A stretch of 64,000 nt of DNA from Zygaena filipendulae (taxonomy: Eukaryota; Arthropoda; Insecta; Lepidoptera; Zygaenidae), in the NCBI GenBank assembly GCA_907165275.2, contig OU015674.1, positions 248,001-312,000 of the forward strand, given 5' to 3'. Positions 23,597 through 36,625 of the stretch are shown piece by piece (positions within the stretch are counted from its first letter, which is position 1; every line of letters begins with the position of its first letter). The notes under the pieces were generated by a model that did not search any database, was not told the DNA's origin, and saw only the letters and a list, made by a program, of their open reading frames with translations. Made by a program: the position numbers and the translations under genes.

Positions 23597-23945
23597 CCTG
23601 TTCCCCGCGGCTTTTTCCGTATTGATTTCCGAGTTCCCGCCGGAGTTCCCGCGGGAGTTCCGAGATGAAAGTAGGTACCCTTTACCTTTGTACCTTTGTA
23701 CCTCTGTCAACATGTACGTACAAAATTTCATGATGATCGGTTAAGTAGGTGTAGCTGTTAAACTGTGAAAGCGCAACAAACCAACAAATACACACAATCG
23801 CATATAAGAATGAAAATACTCAATCGATCATGAAATTTTGCATACACGTTGTCAGAAGTACTTACAGAAAAGCATAAAGAGTAATTTTTGTCCTAGAATT
23901 CCTGCGGGAACCCCAAATGGGTAAAACCGCCTGGAACATTAATTC
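23597..23945. repeat. Lep1-like pieces
   Basis: CCTGTTCCCCGCGGC start and AAAATTTCATGATGATCGG (minus part, to 23815), then AATTCCTGCGGGAACCCC (plus part). Confidence 0.55.
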
Positions 23946-25103
23946 GACAACACTCGCAAAAAACTCTACATAATATATTATATTATTATAAAAAGGTATA
24001 TTTACCAAATAAATGTGAAAAGGAATGGGCAAACACCAAATCGATCCCGGAATGTTGGTAACCGGCTCCAGCGCCCCGGAACGCCGGGCCCGGGATTACT
24101 CGCTAACGAGATTGTTGGCGGTCTGTTTGTCCGCATGTATTATACATCATACCTACACACAGGGTGCTGCGGCTTTATTATACAGCACAAGAAATGAATA
24201 AAATAACATCCGCCCCACATCGTTTATGTGAAGGGTTCCGTGAATTATCTAAGTATAATACAACGTGTTAATGAATTAACTGAAAACCTGATACACCCTA
24301 TTTAAAAAAAAATTCAATAATATGATTAAAATATATTTTATGTCGAAAAAATTTATACTTTAAAAGTTATTCAACATTAGTTTGGAGGTGACCTATCTAC
24401 AAAATTCCAAGCGCCACAACGGCGCCTACCGGTTCGAATTGTTTTGCCGCAAGCCGGCGTATGCACCTAATATTGTATTATAATTAATTTAGACATGGGC
24501 TAGTAAAAATGAAAAAATATAACCTATATTAAAACATAGTGCGATCGATTCGCTAGTTGATTCTGAGCAAACCACTTTCTAGTTTTCAGTTAATTCATTA
24601 ACACGTTGTATATACAGTGCTAAGTGAACCTGACTCCTGCACGTCGCCGGCTCGATCTCTGCATCATTTTTATTTCATTCCAGAAAAAGTCATTCCAATG
24701 CACCAAATAAAATCTAAAAAATTTGGGGTTTCGAATATGCGACAGCGGGGCCCCAAGAAAATTTCATATATGTATGTATATTAAATAACAAAAAGCCGTC
24801 TCGTCCTTATGTCTGCGGATTATTTCCTGCGCGAGCTTTTCATTAGGGGAAAACGTATAAAGCTTATGGTAAAATTACATCCGGTAGTCAAATGTACTCG
24901 TCAAGGGATTTTGCGTGGGCCATTTGTAATGTTATTGTTTTTATTTAAATCAGTCAAGACGTGTTTATAAAAAATTCTTAGATCTTTGGATTTTGGACCT
25001 CCATTAGCTACGATCCTTCCATCCTTTTTTTCTTGTCCACATTGTCACATTAATTCATTGTCAGAAGTTTTTATGATTTTATCTTTTTGTTTGCTCGTTA
25101 AAT

Positions 25104-25326
25104 GGACGCAGATAAGCAATACTGTGTTAACCCACACAGGAGGAATTTTGAAGAAATCGTGTTTTAAATTTATAGCGCAATTTTGTATCAACATTTTTCT
25201 ATGTTCAATATTTTTCACTGAATTAAGGTAAAGACATAATTAAAAAACGTTCTCTAACTCTCAATAAATTATTCTGAATATATAACTTAATTTTGTGGGT
25301 TAACATGTTATTGCTTATCTGCGTTC
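25104..25326. mobile_element. MITE family E, copy 2 (opposite orientation)
   Basis: GGACGCAGATAAGCAATA ... TATTGCTTATCTGCGTTC, flanked by AAAT on both sides. Its interior matches 9575-9810 in reverse. Confidence 0.75.
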
Positions 25327-25933
25327 AAATGTAAGTTTTTTTTCTGTTTATCTGATCTTATGAAGATTTCCAAAAATGGCCAAATTAAAGCAACTTAAGT
25401 CGTGCGTTAGAGAAGGATATTGTACCTAACATCCTCCAGCCCACTTGGATCCGTGTCTTCATCATTATGTTCATAAAATCAAACTTTACTATGTGACAGA
25501 AATCCAGACGAATTGAAAGGAACAGAATAAACTAGAGATACAGATGCGACATTTCATACAAGCGAACCTACTCAACTCTTCACTACTACTACTAAGACTT
25601 GTGTGTACACGCGCAGAGAGCTCGTGCGGCGTATGGGTGGAAGGGGACACACACACTCAATTCGATATTGTCCGAAACACACACAGCCGCTACGAAGTGG
25701 CGGAGCGTGGGGAGTATCGCTTCTTTACGTACCTACTAACTATTCTTTGCTAGAGGTCGGAGAGTAACGAGCGCCGGTCACCAGATGGCGTCCTCTCGGT
25801 ACATGCATACTGTACGTAAATTGCACGTTGCAAAACAGATGGTGTCTATACGATTCGCTAGAAGAGCCGTAACTATAATAATTTTAATCACCTGACGATT
25901 TCACCGGCATATACTCTAAAGAATATAATATAA

Positions 25934-26480
25934 CTAGCTGGTGCCCGCGGTTTCACCCGCGTGTTTCAGAATTCCCGCATGAACTGTTTGTATCAGGAAC
26001 CTTTGTGGATACAGGCAGAACAACCCGCCAAAGTTTCATTACAATCGGATCAATGGTTAAGGAACGTATAGAGGACAAACATACAAACATTCGTTTTTAT
26101 TTTTATAGCAGATAACGAGCTAGTCTCTGCTGTTTCACTTGTGTTAATTTGGGAGTATCAGCCTCCTTGAAATACGTTCTTAGCTGACAACTCCTTTAAA
26201 CCTATAAATTATGAACTTGGCAAATATCAGCTTCATTGGCTAAGTAAAGTTTTCGAGATTTCGTGTTCAGTGACTCAGTGACCTTTCGCTTTTACGTTAT
26301 ACGGTAACTCAGAGTTTCCGCGGGAATCCAGGATATACTACACTATAAATCTTCTCCTATAAATCTTCCTCTGGAATCACTCTACTTCTCTCTACACTCA
26401 CTTGGAGAAAACCGTATGAAAATCCATTCAGTAGGTGTTCAGTTTATCGCGAATAAATAGGCAGACACACGTGGCGGAGT
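25934..26480 (-). repeat. Two Lep1-like relics
   Basis: CTAGCTGGTGCCCGCGGTTT (25934) and GAGCTAGTCTCTGCTGTTTC (26118), with decayed bodies. Confidence 0.5.
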
Positions 26481-29227
26481 TCGTTTTATTATTTATAATT
26501 TGTATAGAGTACTACAGGTCTAGCTACCAAAATATTAGAAATTAATATTCTGCATGCCATAAGTTTTTAATGTATTATTTTTGAAGTGAAACTTCTTTGA
26601 GCACGAGGGAAAACAATTTTTGTGGTGGCTTTATAAAGCGACGTGTATGGACTGACATACCCCAGGACACATTTAGATAAACTATAAGTCCGTGTCCCAA
26701 AGTTCGTGGAGGCGGACATAAGCTCTTCGGGACACAAACTGAACGGGACAGTCTCGTCTCAGGACATTTGTGACATGTGAGCAGACATTTAATTGTTTAA
26801 TTTGTCCTGCAAATAAGTGCAAGCTACGGCTTTATAGAGTGATAATATTTTACACAGCATAAATACTTAGAATTTTTTTTCTTATTTTTCTTGCATACAT
26901 TTACCTAGCCAGTTTCAAATAAATTCAAATTTCAGCAATGATGTACATACGTTTTAAAATTGCAAAACATTGTGCTATATTATAGTTTAGAAAATCTTTC
27001 TCGGAGCTTTTGGAGGACACCGAAGAAATCATTCAGCTACGGTATCTTCTAGCGGACATAAAAAACCGCCACTGCGAAAATTAGTCCCATACAGCACCAT
27101 ACAACACATCAAACCAACTTAGAACTTTTTTAAAACGATACGAAAATTGATGATGGAACCGCCATCTTTTATTCCCATCAAAAAACTTCTTTTCTATTTG
27201 TTCTTTCTTCGTGTTTCTACTCTCAAGTTTATTACGTTTCATCTGGGGCAAAAGAATATATTATTTGAATTTGCTTTTTTTTTGCAAAGTTATTTTTTAT
27301 AATGTTTCAAGTAATTCTCAATCACATTTGCAATTCTTTTGTGACCTTTTCGCGACAAAGGAAGTTTAACTTCCCAGTATATTATGTAACAAATAACAAT
27401 TGAGAAACGTATTCCCGAACGGTTTCTACAATATCAAAGGCTTCGTGTTACCTTGGTACTTATATTATTCTCCGACAATAGTTGCCACCCGCGAGGCGCT
27501 GACTACTGGAGTGTTCGAGTAGCTGTGCGAGTCGAGTAGCTGGGCGAGTCGAGTAGCTGGGCGAGTCGAGTGGACGACAAGTAAAAATATACCGTCATGC
27601 ATTATGCAGCAGGCGACGACGCGGTACGCCGCGGATAAGGGCGGCGCACACTCACACCGAATTGTGTTTATTGCAAGAACCGAGAAAAAAAAAACATGAA
27701 AAAAAATCTTTTGTACACAAACCTTTAGTCTGTGTAAAATTGAAGTGTCTGTCAAAATTACTGATTCCTACTAAATGCATGTGAAATTATATATACAGTA
27801 CTTATAACAAAAAAACAATGCTGTAAATGTTTACCTGTCTGTCTGTTCTAGCTAATCTCCGTAATGATTAGATCAATTTTGATTAATCAGTTTCATCCGG
27901 CGCTGGTATCACTGTTACTGAAGATTTTTACAATATTAACCAAAAGCTTTTCAAAGCGTATGCTTCTTTTTATTAGCAGTTAAATTGATAAAACCTAACC
28001 TTTTTCTTGTTTGATTGCAAAAACTTTATTTCTCTTACTTTATCAATTCTTCACCCATACTCTTCAATTGAAATTATGTGTATATTGTAGTAAAAATTGG
28101 TGTAAAATAATCACAGTAATGCCAAATCAGTTCAGTTATTTTTTCCCCATTCATATTACAATATCAGGTCAATCTAGATTTTTTTAATTGGATATTATTA
28201 ATTGAACTACAAAAGGTTTCAACCAGCGCAGCGTGGTGTTACCTCATAACGCAGAGGTGTGACCATCGTTGCACTTCGGTGTAACACACGGCCGAAATCC
28301 AGAATCCTCTAATGAAATTGTCCATAAATCTCTAATATGGCGTCGGCGACATGCCTAACTATAATATTTCCCCCCGCCGTCCACCCTTAAACCCCTTTCT
28401 CGCCCACTGGACCCTCCCCCCTCCCAAGGCCTCGTCACCCCACGGTCTTCAGTTCATTGGTAACTTTTTGTGACCTTTTTTGCATTGAAAATACATACTA
28501 GAAGGAATTCCTTGCGAATTTCATGTTATTATAGTTTCAATATACAACGGTTAGACGGAAAAGGGGTTCAAGACTATGAATACATCAAAGAATCACTGAA
28601 AACAGGTGCGTTCATTCCTCATACCAGTTAGTTAATTTTTTCCATAAGTATTATTATTACAACACGATAGAGTTATAAAAAAGTATTTTTGAATGGAAAA
28701 TTCTAAGTTTATACAAGTGTACCATAGATACCTTGAAGTGTCAATATTTTTTCCATTTATCTTACTGAGGAAACAAAATGCAGTAGGACAAACGGAAATA
28801 CACGGAATATAGTGTACATTTTTTTTTAATATGATAATAATAACATGTTTGTGGTATTCAATAAAGTGTTATTCAAATTATTCAAGTATATTTTTATAAA
28901 AGTTTAATTTCTTGCGTGTTATTTTCTTTCTTATTTATATTTATTAATTAATTAATTTATTTTTTGGAAAAATATTACTTAAATATATCTACCTACTACA
29001 TTATGAGCCAAAATTATTTAAATAAGTTTTTGATATTATCTAAACTTTGGTGACATTTCAATTTGGCTCCTCCTCTCCGACTAACATTGTATAGTGTTGC
29101 AATTTGCAAACTGGTTTAAGTATTGGACGTTAAAACTGAACGGATTATTATCGGAAATTGGTTTATGGATTGTGGTTTACCTGGACCTGAGTCGAATGCG
29201 GATTGAATCTACGTTAAATATTGACGA
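26481..29227. other. Long stretch without gene
   Basis: Single-copy-looking DNA. 27105-27225 pairs with 11860-12002; 27480-27660 is GC-rich with the minisatellite; 28350-28450 is C-rich. No supportable ORF. Confidence 0.55.
27520..27575. repeat. 17-bp minisatellite
   Basis: GTCGAGTAGCTGGGCGA-type unit repeated about three times in a GC-rich single-copy stretch. Confidence 0.75.
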
Positions 29228-29424
29228 CTAGCTGTGGCCTACGGTTTCCCGCGTGTTATTATTATTATTATTATAAGGCAGTGTCAGTTGAACATCAAGA
29301 AAGAACTGCCAACTAGTACTACTACTACTACTCAAAATTCCTTTGGAAATTATTTCTGTTAGGATGAAATTTACCCTTTTGTTCTATTACATCGATTTCA
29401 ATCTAAGAAATACTCGTAACTCAA

Positions 29425-29752
29425 TGGGCATGTGGACTAATTTTTATGTTTTAGTCCGTCTTGTAGATTATTAAAAAATATTGGACACGTATTTTTTCTT
29501 TTTTTACGTAATCAAAAAATAACGGCGATATATTGAGTTGAAATTTCGCGTGACGTCACTATTCTGACAGTTTGTATGGCGGTTTTAGCGGTTAGTGACG
29601 TCACGACCCCCTCACCCTAAACTTTAATGCGCTTTATCTCTGTATATTTTAATTTATTTCAAAAAGCAAAAAATACGTGTCTATTGTTTTTTTTATTTTC
29701 TAACTGACGGACTAATTAGAATTTTGATTTTCAAAAGTAGTCCACATCCCTA
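29425..29752. mobile_element. CRE-bearing MITE, family A, copy 6
   Basis: GGGCATGTGGACTA ... TAGTCCACATCCC; GTGACGTCAC at 29550 and 29595. Very similar to the copy at 63530. Confidence 0.85.
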
Positions 29753-30076
29753 TTCCAAGATAAAAAGTATCGTAGATCCTCCACTAGGTTGAGTAGCTAA
29801 GTCGTGAAAGCGTAACAAGCAAACTAAACTACATTTGCATTCGGTTACGCGTTACGTTACGTACTCACAACTCACAAGTAATACAATAACATGTTTGCAA
29901 CCCTGTTACAATAGATTATAGACGGGTGCAGTATTAGAAGCTAAAGCCGGCGTCACACCGATGCACTTTGCGACGCGGCGCAGCGGCCCGTGCGCTCCGG
30001 TGGACGGCGGAAAATGGATTGCACAACCAAATGGAAGACAGGGTTGGCACAACTACCTATTTTAAGTTTTATTTTT

Positions 30077-30397
30077 TTATGTCATGGGGGCAAACGGGCA
30101 AGTGGTACACCTGATGGTAAGTGATTACCGCCGCCCATAGACATCTGCAACACCAGAAGGCATGCAGGTGCGTTGCCGACCTGGAATGGGGATAGGAACT
30201 GGCTTTCAAGTGGGGCTGCCGGAACACACCGTTAGGTGCTTGGCTAGCCAGCCGGGCACTAGAGAGCGCCCTACCACCATGCTATGGTTTCTTCACGATG
30301 TTTTCCTTCACCGACAGCTCAAGTTCATTGTTAGGGTTTGAACCTACACCTTGCGGCGTTTAATCCGAACGCACTAACCACTGAGCTATCATCGCTG
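30077..30397 (-). mobile_element. tRNA-derived SINE, full-length-looking
   Basis: On the minus strand an A box (TAGCTCAGTGGTTAG, 30387-30373) and B box (GGTTCAAACCC, 30344-30334) form a tRNA-like head. The body contains TGCCGGAACACACC and CACCTGATGGTAAG-type sequence, typical of lepidopteran SINEs. Related fragments are at 22436-22560 and 59280-59450. Confidence 0.75.
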
Positions 30398-30695
30398 TTA
30401 AAATTTTTTAAGTTAAAGTTAAAACTTAAAATTTATATTTATATAAACAATATGTGTAAAGTATTGGGTTGTTGTAAACGGTCGGCCGGTGGGTGGATGC
30501 AGGGAGTATACTCAGGCTAAGTGCAAGGGTGTGGCTGTCTGCTCAATCCTAATTTTTATTGCTATTGTTTTATATTACAAGTAGGTAAATACCTATTTTT
30601 GTATATATTATTATTTTTATAGTATTGTTAGTCAACCGTTAAATAGTATTTATTAAATAGATTGTATTTATTCAGTGATAGAATTTGTATGTGTT

Positions 30696-32411
30696 ATGTC
30701 TGCTAGTTGTAAGATTGCTTCCTCAGATGCTGATTCGCTTGCAGACCTTTTGTGTGGGGTTCTGGATGTGTCGGGACAGCTGTTTAACATCTGTCATATT
30801 AATGCTCAAAGCATTCCAAGCCATTTTACTGAGTTGGTGGCAACGTTTACTAGTAGAGTATCTGTTCACGCTATTTTAATATCTGAAAGCTGGTTAAAAC
30901 CTTCCTTATCTTCCGCTGCCTACGAACTGCCTGGCTACGTACTGATTCGTAACGACCGCGTGGGTAAAGGGGGCGGTGGTGTGGCAATTTATCTGCGTAA
31001 CGGCATATCTCACTCGGTTTTGGCCGTCTCCGATGCGGTCTACTCTGCTTCACCAGAATACCTATTTCTTGAGACGAGTGTCGGTGGCGTCAAGGCGGTT
31101 CTCGGGGTTGTTTACTGTCCTCCTTCCATTAACTATTTTACTAAGCTTGAATCTGTTTTAGAATCATTCGGGTCGGATTACGCACATCACATAATCATGG
31201 GCGACTTTAATACCGATCTTTTGAAAGAATCCACTCAGTCGCGATGCCTGCGCAATATTATTGATTCGATCGATCTCAAAATTATGCCACTTAAAGCAAC
31301 TCATCATAATTTGGATGCGTCGGACACTTGGATCGATATTTTTATGACGTCGAATCCTGAGTCGGTGGTCTGCTACGGACAGCATCCAGCTCCGGGCTTC
31401 TCCCGACATGATTTAATTTTCGCCTCGTATAACCTGAAGCCTCCGAGGTCGTCGCCTTCTACAATATGTATGCGTAACTACGCTAGGCTGAACATTGATA
31501 AGTTATGTTCGGATGCATATAATCTCGACTGGACGGCGATGACTTTGGCGTCGACAGTAGAGGAAAAAGTGACTTTGCTTGTCAATACGGTAACGAAACT
31601 GTTTGATGACCACATCCCCGTTCGTCGGGTTAGGCTGAGGCGTCGGCCGGCACCGTGGATCACCGATGACGTACGCCTGGCAATGAGAAAGCGTGACCGC
31701 ACCTTCCGCATTTTTAAGAAGAATCGCTGCCCTGAAGACTGGAATCTGTACAAACTGGCAAGAAATCACTGCAATCAGATGGTAAGAGCAGCCAAACGCC
31801 GTTATTTTCATGTCAATTTATCCTCTTCATCGCCTTGTGACATCTGGAAGTTCCTTAAGTCCTTTGGTTTCGGAAAATCTCCATCTAAAACTTGTGACAC
31901 CTCATCTCTGAATCTTAATGAGCATAACAAATATTTTTCCTCGGCTACAAAACTAGATGATGTCACTAAGCACGCTACTATGCGTGAAATATCTGGCACA
32001 ATTTCTTCCAACTGTGAGCCATTCTTCTTTTCCCCTGTGTCAGAGGAGGATGTCCGCAAAAACATCCTATCTATAACTTCTAGGGCTGTGGGGTGTGATG
32101 GCGTAGGGCGTGCGATGATACTCCCTATCCTTGAAGCTGTACTACCATCCATAGCACATGTCATCAATTTTTCCCTCGTTTCGGGAACCTATCCCTCTAA
32201 TTGGCTTAAAGCTTACGTTATACCACTCCCCAAAATCAGTAATCCTTCCCAATTAAATCACTATCGACCTATCTCTATCTTACCATTTCTTTCGAAAATA
32301 CTCGAAGCGGTAGTTCACAAACAATTAACTAGTTTTGTACAATGCAACAATCTTCTTTCCATTTACCAATCCGGCTGCACTTCTCAAAGTGACGGAGGAC
32401 ATCAGAGATGA
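30696..32411 (+). pseudogene. LINE ORF2, N-terminal part: AP-endonuclease and start of reverse transcriptase (CR1/Jockey-like)
   Basis: From the first ATG (30696) the frame encodes a full apurinic-type endonuclease: NICHINAQSI near the start, the catalytic loop GDFNTDLL (nt 31200) and the SRHDLI block (nt 31405). It then runs to the first RT blocks (LPKISNPSQLNHYRPISILP). This protein nicks the target DNA and primes reverse transcription of its own RNA. The frame breaks near 32374, right after IYQSG, where the usual few residues before LLKV are missing. The reading then shifts and stops at 32411. No ORF1 (RNA-binding protein) is visible upstream, so the copy is also 5'-incomplete. The clade is my judgement from the RT style and the 3' end. 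Confidence 0.92.
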
Positions 32412-33561
32412 AATGGAAAACACACGTGTGACAATTTTAGTTCTAATTGATTTTTCTAACGCCTTCAACACTGTAGACCATGACATCCTTCTCTCACTCC
32501 TTTCTACTCTCAACATTTCTACTCAAGCACTAGACTGGTTCTCTTCATATCTTCGCGGTCGCCGGCAGGCTGTGCGAGTGGATCAGTGTCAATCTGATTG
32601 GTGTGACGTAGCTACCGGCGTTCCGCAGGGCGGAATACTATCTCCTTTGCTTTTCTCACTGTTCATAAATTCCTTGACTTCTCAACTTGGCTGCTCTTAT
32701 CATCTCTATGCAGATGATTTGCAACTTTATACACATGTTGAGGCAGATGGCATTGAAGGGGGCATAAACCACCTTAATGGCCAACTATGTAGTGTGCGTG
32801 AATGGTCGTCTCGATTTGGAGTCTCTGTCAATCCTAACAAATGTCAGGCTATCATAGTGGGCAGCTCCCGACAGCTGGCGAAGCTAGACTATTCTAATAT
32901 GGTCAAATTAAAATATCACGATACTGTCATTCCGTTCGAGCAACATGTTAAAGATCTCGGTTTGCATATTGATCATACTCTCAGCTGGAATAAGCAAGTA
33001 AGCGAGGTATCTGCCAAAGTAACAGGTACACTACGTTCTCTGTACAGATACAAAAATTTTTTTCCAACCTGTACCAAAAAATTGCTGGTCCAGGCGCTAG
33101 TGATACCCATAATTGATTATGCGGATGTGTGTTATTGTGATCTGAATGAGGATCTCCTAAACAAACTGGACCGTCTTCTCAATAATTGTATCCGCTATAT
33201 CTTCGGCCTACGTAAGTATGACCACGTGTCGTTCTACCGTTCTCAGCTTAAGTGGCTCACCATACGTAATCGACGACAGTTAAGGTTGGCTTGCAGCCTG
33301 TATTCGATCCTGAACGATCCAGCATCTCCTTTATATTTAAAAAACCGATTCCAACTACTATCTTCCATGCATGAAAGACCACTTCGCTCAGCCGCCAACC
33401 TTCTCTTGAGCATACCTTCTCACCGTACTAGTTTCGTCTCCAATTCGTTCACTCTTCAGGCTATTCAGCTCTGGAACTCGCTACCCACTGACATTCGTCT
33501 GGCTCAAACTAAATTTAGTTTTAAATTTAGAGTGTATCGGCATCTCCTCAGCAAGCAATAG
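32374..33561 (+). pseudogene. LINE ORF2, C-terminal part: reverse transcriptase palm/thumb
   Basis: Continues the same protein in the next frame from about ALLKVTEDIRDEM. It shows LIDFSNAFNTVDH, GVPQGGILSPLLF, the catalytic YADD (nt 32707), WSSRFGVSVNPNKC, and a C-terminal region ending RVYRHLLSKQ. All RT motifs are intact, so the single deletion/frameshift near 32374 is the only coding lesion I see in ORF2. That suggests a fairly recent insertion. Confidence 0.92.
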
Positions 33562-34063
33562 TTTGTATTCTATTTTACTATATGTATTTAAATTTTCTAT
33601 TTATGTTATTGTGTAAGTATTATATTATATGTTTATTTGTGCTCGATGTGTTTCTATTATTGTGTATGCTTCGTATTTATGTATGTATGTATGTATGTGT
33701 TTGTGTATGTATGTATGTATGTCTGTGTATGTATGTATGTATGTATGTATGTGAGTATCTATATCTATGTAAGTTTTTATCTAAATATATATCGTAAATG
33801 CACCGCCAAGTGAGCTCTCTGTACTACCTGAAGGTTGACTGGCAGAGAATGCCACTGTGGCATTAAGTCCGCCTTTTGTACCATGATGTGCATAAAGTTT
33901 AAATAAATAAATAAATAAATGTGTTAGTTACCGATTTAATATTAGAAGAGAAAAGAAGAAATAATTTTTATTTGGCGTATACACACTTTTTTTTTTAAAT
34001 CCAAATTTCTAGTACCTATATCTTACAATGCTACAGTAGAAAGACGACAGAATTATAGCATTA

Positions 34064-34564
34064 GTATACACACCGGCAGAATTAGCGGAACATAAAAAGG
34101 CAGAGTATAGAAATAATAACATATATGTATTAAAACAAATTATTATCAGGCATGAAGTAATAAACTAATATACATCTTTTAACATCGATTTTAAGAAGTT
34201 TTTAGTTAAATTTTATTAAAAGTAATCAAAATAAAAAAAAAAATCTCTAGTTTGTGAGAACACAGACAATGTTGCAAATAAAAGTTAAATCACGAAGGGG
34301 AAACACACGTTATTAATCGTTCATTTATTTAGTGTTAAAATCACAGTAATCTTTAATTTGCAACATTATTTGTGTGCCCACAAATTAGAGGAGAAGTGTT
34401 TTTTTTATTATTTTAAATAAAATTTAATAATTTAATTACAAACTTTTAAAGTGTTAAAAGATGTATATTAATTTATTACTTCACGTCTAATTATTATTTG
34501 TTTTAATATATACATATACGTAATTATTTCTATTATATTCCGCTAATTCTGCCGGTGTGTATAT
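34064..34564. mobile_element. Foldback MITE family G, about 500 bp
   Basis: ACACACCGGCAGAATTAGCG at the left is mirrored by CGCTAATTCTGCCGGTGTGT at the right. Interior parts also mirror each other (ATACATCTTTTAACA against GTTAAAAGATGTAT; AATGTTGCAAAT against ATTTGCAACATT). Confidence 0.8.
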
Positions 34565-34705
34565 TTACCTACAATAAATACAGTGTGTCGTGAAATCATT
34601 GACAGAATACTAAAAATAAAATTATTTGTTTTTTCCCATGCACATGATGTAATAAGTCCAAATGTCTGCACGTCTATGCAATAAGTCAGTTTATTCGTTT
34701 GAATA

Positions 34706-34916
34706 AACCTTACTAATATTATAAAGAGGTAAAGTTTGTGAGTTTGCGAGGTTATAGGGGGTAATATCTGTATGTACTGAAGCGATTTTGAAAATTCTTT
34801 TACCAATAGACAGCCACATTATTTGTGAGTTTCATAGGCTATATTGCAACCCGGAGTTTTGGATTCCCACGTGAACTCCGAACTTACCGCTGGTGAAACC
34901 GCGAGAACAGCTAGTA
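34706..34916 (+). mobile_element. Lep1-type element
   Basis: CCTTACTAATATTATAAAGA start, GTGAAACCGCGAGAACAGCTAG end followed by T (motif read in two parts). Confidence 0.65.
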
Positions 34917-35274
34917 TTTCAATAAATACAATATCGGCTGTGCAACCCTAAATCACATTGCTTTCAGTATAAAGGTACGTTAACGCTGCGTTTGTCCACA
35001 GCCGTCCGCTGTGTGCACTGCGCTTAGGAATCTCACGTTCTTTGAAAATGTACGTACAGATTAGACCAACCTTTAGAAGCAATGTTCTCAAGTGAAAATT
35101 GAATTCATCAGTAACTTTCAAGGTGTCTTTCGCATTCGCTCGAGTGAATTTTGATATTCATAAGGAAACCCACATCTATCTGAAATGAAAAATACCCTAT
35201 AATATCATGTTCCTGGACTTTTCTTAGTTTCTTTTAACAATACTAGGTAACATTAGGTATAAATGATAATGTGA

Positions 35275-35415
35275 GTGTGAACTACTCAACCGGCCATCAT
35301 GAAACTTTACGTACATGTTTTCAGGAGTGGTGAAAGAACATAGGGTAAGTTTTATGTCGGTATTCCCGCGGGAACTCCGTTATTAACGTATCTGACACCA
35401 CGGGGAAGGACTAGT
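35275..35415 (+). repeat. Lep1-like relic
   Basis: CTCAACCGGCCATCATGAAA, TTCCCGCGGGAACTCCG, then CCACGGGGAAGGACTAG. Confidence 0.5.
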
Positions 35416-36402
35416 ATTTAAATAGGTTTATGAAATGAAATGAAAATAATAAAACTATTTTGCTGTTCCGAAGATAAGGTCAGACAGATGTCAGAGAGAG
35501 GTATCCCTTTGAGCTGTAGATTCCAAGAGTTTGTCTTCAATATCGAGTTAGCTATCCCTATATTACAAACAGGCACTTGAATTCTACCTACATGTATGTC
35601 CATCCTTGAAATCATAGTTCTTATTTAATATTATTGTGTCCGTTAGTATATTTGTAGATAAGATATCGACGTTTTTGCAGAGACACACCAGAGCTACATC
35701 AGCAGGTTTTTCACAACCTATCCCTAAGTAGTTGAGGCGTTAGCGGAAATCACAAAAACATTCGGAAATTGACACGGGGTCGCGGTCAGTGGCTGACAAA
35801 ACTATTACTTTAACTCCGTGAAAAACGCCACGTATCTGTTTCGGCGAGCCAGGGAATACGAACTGCTTTGGCGGGTAGGTAGGGAGCGTAAATAATTCAT
35901 GAGGCAGACGGATTGGAAAACGAGTTGGCCGGAAAAGTCGGTATGTCTTAATATGTGTGGCGGGGGGTGGGGGGGATTAGGGGAAACCTCCCCTCCACAG
36001 CAGAGGGGACAAGTGCTGTGTCTTCGTTTTTACTTTCCATTGAATAAACTTATGGGAAAACAATACTCAGCGGCACTGAAGGTATTTCATATATTATGGT
36101 ACCTATACCTACAATTTAATACACTTCATTGCATCATAAAATATACTGAATTAAAAACAAGGTTCAGTCAAGGTGGTTAAGAGTGGCCTTTGCTCAAAGC
36201 AAGCTTATCAAAGCGACCTTTGTGTTGTAAGAGGTATTTTATGTTTAGATGTAGAGGATAATCTCTGGAACTACTGGACCGATCCTGAAAATACTTTCAT
36301 TGAGAGGAAGCCTTTTGTCTCGGAAGAAAGAGTTCACGCAGGAATTTCGAAATTTATTCAGATAAGACTGAAGAGGGAACAGATAGCAAACTCTGTAACT
36401 CT
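35416..36402. other. No gene recognised
   Basis: Single-copy-looking DNA with G-rich run near 35960; frames up to 93 codons without motifs. Confidence 0.55.
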
Positions 36403-36625
36403 GGTCTTGAAGTAGGAGAGTTCCCCTAAAATCTCCAAGATCCCACAATCAGATCCCGACTTGGTGACAATGAGATGAACTTGGGACTATACCATTTCAA
36501 ACAAAAAAAAATTCCAAATCGGTCCAACCGTGTTCGAGTAATCGGTGAACATACCTCCATAAAAAAAATATATAGGTACATATAGCTGAACACAGAACCT
36601 CCTCCTTTTTGGAAGTCGGTTAAAA
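36403..36625. repeat. Copy of the GGAAGTCGGTTAAAA-ended repeat
   Basis: CCAAGATCCCACAATCAGAT, CGGTCCAACCGTGTTCGAG and TTTTTGGAAGTCGGTTAAAA align with the second unit of the 10.8-11.45 kb block. Confidence 0.7.

Larger units (their letters stand above)
30440..33920 (+). mobile_element. CR1/Jockey-like LINE, 5'-incomplete, one frameshift
   Basis: Holds ORF2 plus a 3' UTR with TATG/TGTG microsatellite (33675-33760), a short hairpin (GAGAATGCC...GGCATTAAGTCCGCC, near 33846) and a TAAATAAATAAA tail ending about 33920. The same 3' signature recurs at 54945-55049 and 59879-59960. The left boundary is uncertain (30398-30690 has no recognisable ORF). Confidence 0.85.
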
